In this document: positions 1-9,731 of the stretch, one piece after another
Layout of the letters: each line of letters starts with the position of its first letter
Position numbering within the stretch: position 1 is the stretch's first letter
Assembly (NCBI RefSeq): GCF_000001735.4
Contig: NC_003074.8
Coordinates: forward strand, 4,526,101 to 4,590,100
DNA from: Arabidopsis thaliana
Taxonomy: Eukaryota > Streptophyta > Magnoliopsida > Brassicales > Brassicaceae
Length of the DNA: 64,000 nt
Reading direction: 5' to 3'
The notes under the pieces: generated by a model
The model's input: only the letters and a program-made list of their open reading frames with translations
Database searches by the model: none
What the model was told of the DNA's origin: nothing
Program-made: the position numbers and the translations under genes

Positions 1-114
1 TTGGGAGGTTTCATTGTTAGTGATGAAGAAGCTAAGTTAGAAGAAGAAGAAGAAGAAGAAGACGAATCAGATGTAGATGATGAAGAAGATGAAGACGAAG
101 AAGAAGAAGAATAA
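1..114 (+). CDS. C-terminal end of an upstream gene, acidic tail (partial)
   Basis: An open frame runs from the first base to TAA at 112-114, directly followed by TAG. It encodes about 37 residues: a short GGFIVSDEE stretch, then an almost unbroken Glu/Asp tail. Such tails are common in plant nuclear proteins. By position this should be the last exon of the gene preceding NAP1;4 (from memory At3g13780, annotated with an SMAD/FHA domain), but nothing in these few residues proves that. The frame and double stop make a coding end likely. The domain content lies outside the window. Confidence 0.6.
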   Translation: MGGFIVSDEEAKLEEEEEEEDESDVDDEEDEDEEEEE

Positions 115-559
115 TAGCTGAAGTCTCCTAATAAACCTGAAATGTAAGCAAATCTAATCTTCTTCCTTTTACAACGACAATCTTTTGTTCAATAGTGTAC
201 TGTGTCTGTCTGAACTGAGATTTCTGATCATATGATATATTATTTGTTCATTTGTACGAGTACAGTACTTGTGAAATTCTCTACAACATTACAGCTTCTA
301 ATTTGGGGGTTTGATTGCTAAAAAACGTTGCCGTTTCCTTTTGCTGTTGTTATATGGCAGTTCATGGTACCCCACTAAGGATCCACGTTGTTAACCTCTC
401 TCGCACGTGTGAATGAATTTTTACAAATGAAAAAGCCGCGAAGTCTTCTCCTCCTTCCTTTCTCCGTCGTCCTCATTTTTCTTCTTCCCAGGAAAATTCT
501 CATTTTCTCACGAAACAACGAAGACTTCCCATCACCACAATCAAAAACACAATAAAAAC
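115..559. promoter_or_regulatory. 3' flank of upstream gene and NAP1;4 promoter/leader
   Basis: No gene is seen in this 445-base stretch. It must hold the 3'UTR of the acidic-tail gene and the promoter and leader of the histone chaperone that starts at 560. An AAAAACGTTGCCGTTT element near 321-336 resembles the ACGNNGCCGT-type elements in front of other genes of this window. The 50 bases before the ATG are A/C-rich, as is usual for plant leaders. Confidence 0.4.
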
Positions 560-2298
560 ATGAGCAACGAAGAAAACATCAAATCTGATAATAAGAGCGG
601 CGATTCCTCTGATCTCCCTACCATTCCCGCCTTAGGTAATTTTCATAAACAACTCACAAAATTTTACATCTTATTCTCGATAAAACAATAAATCTCTGGA
701 TAATCCAACCAAAAATCTACCCTCTCACATTTACTTCTGCCTCAAGTAAATGCCCTGTTTTATATATTTTCGATCTTGGAATCAACAAGGAATAGGGTTA
801 ATTGAAGCTAGCTAACCATTATGCTTTGTAGATATTGGGGCAGAGGAATGTGATCTTCTTGCAGAGCTTAAGGCAAGTCACTTCAAATTGTTGATAAAAA
901 TTCACACAGTAGTTTTCTTGTGTTTCCTCTGTTTTTATGATCCTTTTGGGTGTTGATTAACTTACAGAACCTAACCTTAAAGCGACCATTTGATGTGAAA
1001 AAACTCTCACCTAAAGTTACCAAACGTGTTCTGTTCCTCAAAGACATTCAGGTACTTTCAAATTTTCGCTCTTTTACAACTAAAGTAGAGAGGCTCGATG
1101 TTCGGTTTATGTATACTTGTAGAGTAAATTTTTAGGTTACACACGATGAACTCGAAGAGAAGTTTCTTGCTGAGAAATCTGCATTGGAGGCAACATATGA
1201 TAATCTCTACAAGCCGCTTTTTGCTAAGGTGACAAGTTTAATATTTTATCTTTTACTTAATGTTGTATGGGGTTAAAATTCCTGAGATGTACTGAGAATT
1301 TGCAGAGGTATGAAATTGTGAATGGTGTGGTCGAAGCTGAAGCAGAGAAAGAAGGAGTTCCCAATTTCTGGTTGATTGCAATGAAAACCAATGAAATGCT
1401 CGCAAATGAGGTACATGATTCAATTGCTTTTTCTGGAAGCTATGTGTTCATTGACACTGAATAGATTAATGTAAAAACTGTCTTGTTTTGGTTTATGTAG
1501 ATAACGGAAAGAGATGAGGCAGCATTGAAGTATCTTAAGGACATCAGATCTTGCAGAGTTGAAGACACTTCAAGAAATTTCAAGCTGGAGTTTCTCTTTG
1601 ATTCTAATCTTTACTTCAAGAACTCGGTTCTGTCTAAAACTTACCATGTGAACGATGAAGATGGTCCTGTTCTTGAGAAAGTGATTGGGTAACTAATCAT
1701 CCTCATTTTACCTGGTTTTAGTTTTACCTGATCTGTAACTCAAGTCTTTTATTTGTGATGTTTAGAACGGACATAGAATGGTTTCCAGGTAAATGTTTGA
1801 CTCATAAGGTTGTTGTGAAGAAGAAAACAAAGAAAGGGCCAAAGAAGGTCAACAACATCCCCATGACCAAAACAGAAAACTGCGAGAGTTTCTTCAATTT
1901 CTTCAAGCCACCTGAGATTCCTGAGATTGATGAAGTTGACGATTACGATGATTTTGATACCATTATGGTTAGACTACCTTCTCTCTTTTCTTTTACCAAT
2001 GGTTTCTTCAGCAGCTAATATCGCTTTAAAATATCGAAAATATTGCAGACGGAAGAACTACAAAACCTGATGGACCAAGACTATGACATTGCGTAAGCTT
2101 ACAGTTTCACATTCTCTGACATTGTGAGATTCAAGAAATTAATTCTTAACTATTTTTTTTTTTTTTTGGTTTTACAGTGTGACAATCCGAGATAAACTGA
2201 TCCCTCATGCAGTTTCATGGTTTACGGGAGAGGCTCTTGTTGATGAAGACGATTCTGATGATAATGATGATGATGATAATGATGAGAAGAGTGACTAA
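560..2298 (+). CDS. NAP1;4: Nucleosome assembly protein 1-like, NAP1;4
   Basis: This histone chaperone of the NAP family binds H2A-H2B and helps assemble and remodel nucleosomes. Nine exons join in frame: 560-635, 832-872, 968-1051, 1136-1228, 1306-1410, 1501-1688, 1766-1967, 2049-2092 and 2178-2298, giving 317 residues. The NAP core is clear: a dimerisation helix (THDELEEKF to YKPLFAKRYEIVNG), the IPNFW-like motif VPNFWL, the [13 protein letters not shown] stretch, and KKGPKKVNN before an FFNFF segment. The C-terminus is a short Asp-rich tail. It lacks the longer acidic tail and CaaX-type prenylation box I recall in NAP1;1-NAP1;3, which fits NAP1;4. Intron 2 begins with GC (873). The stop lies only 130 bp from the end of the convergent CWINV5 coding region, so the 3'UTRs may overlap. 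Confidence 0.93.
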
Positions 2299-2428
2299 CG
2301 AGAAGAAAAAGTTTGTTTCAACAGTTTTTAAAGTGAAAGAGGAGCTTCTTTATATTCTCTTATTTATTTATTACAGAAACACCAAGTTTCTAGAATCTCT
2401 CTCAATACATATATCTGAAGAACCGATT

Positions 2429-4569
2429 TTAAAGAGAAGACTTCATGCTCCAAGCACTTAGGCTTAAAACATTAACATTTTGAGATCCCTTGTTAAAAGC
2501 AAAGAGATGTGTTCTTTCTCCTATTGCCAATTTTGGATAAACTCTCGAGGTAATACATGTTTTCCCTTTCCCACCAAAGCTCTCCACTATTGATTTATCA
2601 ATCTACAAACACAAGAATCAAAAACTCATTAGTAACAAAAAAGCACAAATTAGTCTTCAAGTTCTTGTGATTATGAGAAGTTGAGACGACTCACCAAAGT
2701 CCTGAGAGAGATTGGTTGATAAGGAGAGATATCTAAAAAAGCACCATAAGTTGTTTTATCATTCCCTTTCTCTAAACTTGATGTGCTTTGGTCACTGCAC
2801 ATGACCACTACGTGCTCCTTACTATTCTCACCAGCTCTGAAGATTCTGATATTGACCGATGTATACTCTTCCATGTTCTTGGAAGCTAGAACCATTAAAC
2901 CGAATGGACCTAAACCTGATGACGCATTCCTCTGACTGCAGATCAATTGCGGATCGGTCCAGCCCGGTTCAATCACATCTGCTTTCTCTAAGTCAAAACC
3001 ACTCACTTTGAAGAAAACTTCCACATCTGCTTGTGGAGCTGTGACTCCATGAACCTCCATTACCGACCCTCCTTTCAATAGTTTGTTTCCCCACTTGACT
3101 TGCGTTGTACGTAACCTCTCTATTTCCTTAACCGGCCATTGCACCAATCTCTTTCCTGATTCATCAAGCCATACTTTCCTAGGAATAGCCTAAATCAACA
3201 CCAAAATCGGTTAACGACATCTAAATCTGTGTAATTAGGCAAAATGTTAAACTCTCAACCGGTGTAGTTACCTGTAAACCGGCCCAACCCTTCTTGATGT
3301 TATCTTTCTCCGGTGACGACTCGTTAACCCAACCCCACAAAATCCTGCGCTGATTAACAGAGTCGTAAAATGTTTTCGACGCATAAAATTTGCCGTAATC
3401 ATATCTCGGAGCCGTTTCGTCCTGAACAAAACCCTTGTCCGGTACGTAGACATCTCTCACTTCATCGTACGTACCAATCGTGTAGTAATCATTAAACGTA
3501 TCTGTTAAGCTCACTTTAAGGACGTGTTTAACCATCGGCCCACTTGAAAAAGACGTATCTAGGCCCCGTGAATCAGTTCTAGCCACCGGGAAAAAATCAG
3601 GGCACTCCCACATTCCGGTACCGTCGTGGTAATGAAGAGGCTTTGGAGATTGCTTCCATATTACGAAATCTTTGCTCGTGTGTAGAATCGCTAATCCACG
3701 TCGACCTTCTTGGCTTCCGGTGGTTATGCGCCAACGCCCGTCACGGCCAAACCACGCGGTGGTTGGATCACGAAACGCGCTGGAGTTGATGTGGTTGACG
3801 GGGCTAGGTGTCACGAGGGGATTTTCCGGCGATTTGGTCCAGTGCCGTAGATATGGATCGGTGAGGTTTTTAGGTTTAACTAAGTTTTGGACCTGGCGGT
3901 TATAACGGTCGTTGCCGGTGTAAAGAATTACAGGTTTGCCATTAGGGAGAATCGTGACGGAGCCGGACCAGCATCCGTTAATATCGGACGGTCGAGATGG
4001 TCTGATTGCTGGAGAAAGTGTGATCCAGTTGATTAGATCCGTTGATGTTGCATGGCCCCATACGGTTTTGTTAACGTCCATGACGGCGCCGTTTTGGTTC
4101 CATTGATAGAATAGATGATAGATTCCTTTGTATATCATAGGCCCTGTCCAATTTTATGTACATAAACATACATATTACTTATATGTTATATCCATGCTTA
4201 CTTATACGTAATTTATAAAACAAACGAGAGAGCAATAATAACTTACCGTTAGGATCTTGTAGCATTGAAACGAAGCCCCAACATAAACAAACAAACAAAA
4301 TGAGTGAAAAGATTTGACAATGTGCACAAATTATAGAGAAAGGAATAAAAAGATAACCAAGTGAAACTGAATTAATGAATCCGGTATAACGTCATCATAC
4401 CGTTCATCCAATTTTTGGGAGGCTGGAAATGATAACCGGTTCGGTAAGGTTGGTTCTTGATATTATTGGGAACGTTGTCCAAGGCATCAAGAACAACAAC
4501 AGCATCGTCAGTGAGAAACAACGAGACCAACAAGAACATGGCAATGTTACACCAAACTATATTAGCCAT
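2429..4569 (-). CDS. CWINV5: Cell-wall invertase-like glycoside hydrolase family 32, CWINV5
   Basis: This is a secreted GH32 beta-fructofuranosidase-type enzyme of the apoplast. Five exons on the minus strand: 4569-4401, the 9-base mini-exon 4255-4247, 4143-3272, 3189-2695 and 2602-2429, giving 572 residues. A hydrophobic signal peptide (about residues 1-28) precedes the GH32 domain. WMNDPNG supplies the nucleophile Asp and is assembled across the mini-exon. FRDPTTAW carries the transition-state Asp, and MWECPDFFP carries the acid/base Glu in the cell-wall-type WECPD context. The beta-sandwich domain ends with [13 protein letters not shown] and a final SAWSMKSSL. Unlike CWINV1, the segment aligned to residues 239-242 reads TDTF instead of DDTK, so the sucrose-specific Asp/Lys pair is absent. 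It may be a fructan exohydrolase or a weak or defective enzyme. It is a tandem paralog of CWINV1 downstream. Confidence 0.93.
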
Positions 4570-5129
4570 TGCAATCCTTTTTTTCGTGTTTATGTTTGAG
4601 TTTTACTTATGAAAAATTGGTCAAATTTATAGACAGTGGGGGTCTTTGGTGCGTTCTTGAGGTGGTGGTGGTCCATATTTTGTGAAAATTAGATGCTATA
4701 ATCTCGATCCAAATGCCTTTTCATGTTAGTTGAGACTTGAGAATCTTGAGATCCAAATTTTTTTTTTTTTTTTGGAAAGATATATATATTTTGTCAAGGT
4801 ATAAGATATTCTCATAAATTATAACTAGCATCATGATGAAATTGGGATGGTTACATTTCTAAACGATTGTTTCACCAATTTCGGTTGACATTGGATATGT
4901 ATGAAAATACAAATTTTAAATAAACAAACATAATGCTAAATAACGTATTCCCGACAGTCAGGAATGTTCAAGATCTCATAGACTTTTGTCTTCTCATAAT
5001 TGCAAATATTTTCCACTCAGTAATAGTATTGAGTACTTTATGGAATGTCAGTGTCTCATCATTGCTGCGGTGTAAAATAAACAACACTATTGATTTCGTC
5101 CGTTAAAAAGCAACGAAAATGTTCATTTT
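4570..5129. promoter_or_regulatory. CWINV5 upstream region
   Basis: This is intergenic DNA upstream of CWINV5 (minus strand). It is AT-rich and has no supported ORF. A T-run at 4759-4774 and a short TA-rich run near 4780 are the only low-complexity features. A leader and TATA-type promoter for CWINV5 should lie within the first 100-200 bases, but I cannot fix an exact start. Confidence 0.35.
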
Positions 5130-6480
5130 CTTCTATCGCCAGGTTTGGATACTGTTTTGATGTTTATGCATGCCTTGCCTCCCCCACCATATATAGCTCT
5201 CCACTATTGAAATGCTCAATCTGTAACAGGTAAAAAATATTGATTGAGAAGTCAATTTGAAATTGAATAGGATTATACCTACTAGTACAATGACACGTGA
5301 TTCTTCTTGAACTCTCTCTTGGAACTCAATTTAGAAAGACAATCAAAATGTCCTCAAAAAGTGCGTTGGCTCCACTAAGTTTTCTCCTTTGATTATCACA
5401 TTCTCCTAATCATTTTGATGGGATTTTTTCCGTAATGGGTAATCACACTTTTAGATGCTGTGCATCAGTGCATGTGCTTTCCAAAATCCATATTATAACA
5501 ACTAATCGAGACTCACGGGTGTGTAGTATTGTAAATTGCATGACTGTGAAACTAAGAACTTAACTAATTTTTGAGGACAAGTTTAGTAATAACGATGAAC
5601 CTATAAAACCATAGTCTCGAGAAGACGTGTAAACTAAAATCCCACATCTAAAGTTGAAAGTATACTCTCTCTCTTTTATTATATAGGATGTTTAAGAAAT
5701 TTTATTTTGGTTCACTGTATAAGATGTTTTAGAAGTTTCAATAGAAATTTTAAATGTTTTGATATATTCTGCAGTCTCTTTTACAATTGGTTGATCTTTT
5801 AAAAGTTAAATAAGAAATAATAGTCTTAAAAAGAAAATTAAATTTCTTAAATATGTGCTTTTAACTAAACTCTGCGATCTGAATTCTGATTAATCTGAAT
5901 TTGAGAAGGTTTTTTTGCTTAATAAAATATGTACTTTCAACTTCTGAGTTCTGATAAAATTAAATGCAAAAAATGAAATGAAACTGCACCTGATTTGGTC
6001 GCTACTTACATGTCCATATCATCACTATTGCTTGAGACTTGAATATTTCGAAAGAGAGAGATGTGCAGGCGAGAATCACTACACACCAAATTAAAGTGGA
6101 CACAAACCGGATTCAACCATAACTTCCCTCTGGGCTCTGGCTACATCTCACGCACGTATTCTAAATCTAGAGCCAGCAGTTTACTAAACGACAACGATTT
6201 AGCCTTAGCGCGCTGTTGGAAAAAACACTACCATGCAATGTTATGTCCCACATGCTACTCCCATCATTGCTGGTGAACATATTTACGGGCTTGCCCTTGG
6301 GCGGGACAGACGAAGTTGGATTAGTATCGGACGGTGGAGATGGTTTGATCGCTTTAATTAGTTGACCAGACCCGTTGACGTGAAGTTGTTGGTCTTAAAT
6401 GCTGAAACGGTGGGCCGTTTAGATGAAAACAATGTAAACCCAACGCCGTTGTAATAAATAATAAATCATGTTGGCATCGC
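5130..6480 (-). pseudogene. Decayed third invertase copy between CWINV5 and CWINV1
   Basis: Two blocks, in the order and orientation expected of a minus-strand invertase, resemble the flanking genes. Block 5130-5215 resembles the last exon: the plus strand shows CTCTCCACTATTGA, the complement of the exon coding for SIVESF, preceded by a TTTGGATA match to the RVYPKL region. Block 6270-6400 resembles the start of the large exon 3. TATCGGACGGTGGAGATGG matches CWINV5 at about 3981, and GGGCTTGCCCTTGGGCGGGA matches the segment coding for PNGKPV. Between them the sequence is too degraded to align by eye, and the reading frame is destroyed. I infer a former tandem copy, now a relic of about 1.3 kb. 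A pairwise alignment would confirm its limits. Confidence 0.6.
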
Positions 6481-6983
6481 TATGGATAGATAGGCGCTAG
6501 TGTTATAGGTTCGTTACGTCATATTGGGCAATTTCATACTTGTGGTAATATAGCCGTCGGGCATTTTAGAAAAAAGTTACGTGTGCTGATTTACATAGAA
6601 TGATCCTATACATACACATACTAGTTATTTTTTGGGGGGCCAAACTTTAAGATCGTACTCAATTTGTTTCATATAGTATGTACATGTATACATATTTACG
6701 TTTATATTCATTGAAAGTCCACTATTATCACGTTCGTTGGAACTTGGAAGATTTTGACTACCGACTCTAGAATTGTCCTTTTTATAATAGTAAGTCATAC
6801 TATAAGGAAGTCAAATAAAATGTCATATATATTAGCCTTTTAGAATTATTTCAAACAAACAAATTGGACAATTTTATTGACAACCAAACAAAGTGGACCA
6901 TATAAGATCTCTCCAAAATCAACTCATATAAATGCTAAATCAATGGAGATGTAATGTGTTTACATGTGTGTATCTTTACGTGA
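6481..6983. other. Spacer between invertase relic and CWINV1
   Basis: About 500 bases of AT-rich DNA with no supported gene. It contains the presumed 3'UTR and poly(A) signals of CWINV1 (minus strand) and possibly the eroded 5' end of the relic invertase. I see no clear repeat. Confidence 0.4.
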
Positions 6984-9731
6984 TCAACTGATTTGGGCAG
7001 AGTTCATGCTCCAAGCATTTAAGTTTAAGACATCAACACTTTGATATCCATAATTAAAAGCAAAGAGATGTGAACTTTTTCCTATTGCCAATTTTGGATA
7101 CACTCTTGAGGTAATGCATGCTCTTCCCTTTCCACCGAAACTCTCCACTACTGAATGATCAATCTACACCAACAACAACAAATAACAGAAACTTTTATTA
7201 ACAAATCCACAATTAAATATTCGCCTTAATACTTGAACAAGATAGTTGAAGATTATATAGTCTTGATCAAGAGGCTAAGCTGTTAAATAATTACTCTCAT
7301 GGGTTTTAAAAAGGAGGTTTTTCTTCCCTATATTTGCAAGCGTTTTTACATATGAACATAAATTAATATATAAAACTATATACGTAAAATACAAAATGGG
7401 AGACTTAATTACCAAGGCTCTGAGGGATAGTGGTTGGTGAGGATTAATATCCACAAAAGCTCCGTATGTCGTTTTGTCATTATCTTCCTTCAGCGAAGAT
7501 CTGTCCCAAATCCACATCACCAAAAAGTCCTCAAAATTATAAGTCAAGTTTTGGATATTTCTAGGGAACCCAATTTTAGATCTATCTTTTGTGACCGACT
7601 GTTTAAAACAAACATAAATATTTGTGAATTGTGACAAAAGATTATAAAAATTAATATACTTAATCCCGATCTTAATCAAAGAAACGTACCTGCTTTGGTC
7701 ACTGCACATGAGCACAACGTACTTATTGCTGTTTTGACGGGCTTTGAAGATTCTAAAATAAACAGATGTGTACTCTTCCAAATTCTTAGATGCCAAAACC
7801 ATTAAACCGAATGGACCTAAACCAGACTTAACCGATACATTCATCTTGCTACAAATCAACTGCGGATCAGTCCAACTTGGTTCTATCACATCCGCTTTCT
7901 CCAAGTCTCTCACTTTGAACAATACTTCTACATCCGCCTGTACAAATCACAAGACTTTTAAAACCCTAATTTTCTCATACCTACTGATTTTTCAAAAAAA
8001 AATGATAATAATCAAACCTGTGCAGCTGTCACACCATAGACTTCAAGCCTAGATCCTGACTTTAGAACTTTGTTGCGTAAGTTTTTGACTTGTTTTGTAC
8101 GTAATCTTTCAACTTCCCTAACCGGCCACTGAATTAATTGTTTCCCTGATCTATCAAGCCATATTTTCCTTGGAATCGTCTAATCAAGAAAGAAACAAAA
8201 AATTGATTCAATCTCTAACAATTATATTCACATTATTAGTTTCAGTTAAGCGTAACTAATTACCTGAATACCGGACCAGCCTTTCTCAACATCATCCTCA
8301 ACCGACGATGACTCGTTAGTCCAACCCCACAAGATTCTCCGGTTCTTAGCCGAGTCAAAAAACGTTTTAGACGCGTAATACTTTCCGTAATCGTATCTCG
8401 GAGCCGTACCGTCCATCTTGAAACCATTGTCCGGTACGAATTTATCTTTAACCCGATCGTACGTACCAATCGTGTAATAATCATGTTTCGTGTCGTCCAA
8501 ACTTATTTTCAACACGTGCTTCAAAATCTCATTAGGTTCACCAAACGAAGACGTTTCCACGCCGTTAGAACCAAACCTCGTGACCGGGAAAAAATCAGGA
8601 CATTCCCACATTCCACTTCCGTCGTCGTAATGCAACGGCTCTGGAGATTTTTCCCATTTTAGAAAGTCTTTACTCGTGTAAGTAATGGCTAGTCCACGAC
8701 GGTGAATCTTGCTTCCGATGATCACTCTCCATTTCTTGTCTTGGCCTAGCCACGCGGTGGTTGGGTCACGGAACGAGCTGGCGTTGATTCCGTTAACGGC
8801 GTCAGGAGCCATGAGAGGATTTAACGGCGACTTTTTCCATTCTCGGAGATAAGGATCGGAGAGATTCTTAGGCTCGGCTATGTTTTGGACCTGTTGGTTC
8901 TTAGGGTCGATTCCGGTATAGAGGATAACCGGTTTTCCATTAGGGAGAATAGTAGCTGAACCGGACCAGCATCCGTTGATATCGAAGGGTGCAGATGGGA
9001 AGATAGCTGGAGGATGTGGATCCCAATTGATTAAGTCTGTTGACGTGGAATGAGCCCACACGATGTTACCCCACACGGCTCCTTTCGGGTTCCATTGGTA
9101 GAAAAGATGATATATTCCTTTGTATATCATAGGCCCTGTATTAAAATTTTAAATATGTGTATTTTTATTAGTTAAGTATATGGATAGTGTAAAAGGATCC
9201 TGCAGCGTAACACAAGGTCGACCAATACAATACAATAATCAAATGTACAGTTGTATGCTGACATATATTGGTGTAATCAATGTTTTATAAAATAATAAAA
9301 AACACGAGTTTTCAGGGAAAATGATCTGTCTATTGGATTTGAAGAGTTGACTAAGAGAAAAAAATTAAAAAGATAGGAGATAAAAGAGAGAAAAACTAAC
9401 CATTAGGATCTGCTCATGACCAATGATCAATCCATTTTGTCCAAGCACGAACCACAACGAAATAAAAGCAAAGGTAAGAGAGTAATGAAAATAACAAACA
9501 TTGAGATTGAGGTTGATATGGCATTTTGGTCATACCGTTCATCCAATTTTTGGGGGGTTGGAAATGGAAACCGGTCCGGTAGGGCTGGTTTACGGAAGGA
9601 GATTTGGTGTTAGTGCTTTGGGTAAGTCTCTTGTAGACATGGTGCGAGGCTTCAAGATTGACGACATAGTTACCAATAAGTAACGTGAGCAATAACCAAA
9701 GTCCAATGTTGGAGCAAACTTCTTTGGTCAT
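6984..9731 (-). CDS. CWINV1: Cell-wall invertase 1 (beta-fructofuranosidase)
   Basis: This apoplastic GH32 acid invertase hydrolyses sucrose to glucose and fructose and sets sink strength at phloem unloading sites. Seven exons: 9731-9536, mini-exon 9409-9401, 9135-8264, 8179-8018, 7937-7690, 7500-7413 and 7163-6984, giving 584 residues, the length I recall for AtcwINV1. Visible features are a signal peptide ([20 protein letters not shown]), WMNDPNG (nucleophile), FRDPTTAW, and MWECPDFFP (acid/base Glu, WECPD of the cell-wall class). [13 protein letters not shown] carries the Asp239/Lys242 couple of true invertases (8486-8497). The C-terminal beta-sandwich ends near [12 protein letters not shown]. 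It has two introns that CWINV5 lacks. The Asp-Pro-Asn tripeptide comes from the 9-base mini-exon typical of plant invertases. Confidence 0.96.

Noticed and set aside
873-880. A GT donor at 877 in NAP1;4 instead of the GC donor
   Set aside because: It adds four bases and shifts the conserved frame; the GC donor alone keeps ELKNLTLKRP.
6061-6276. 71-codon plus-strand ORF in the invertase spacer
   Set aside because: Its right part overlaps sequence that aligns with the minus-strand invertase relic; no protein features.
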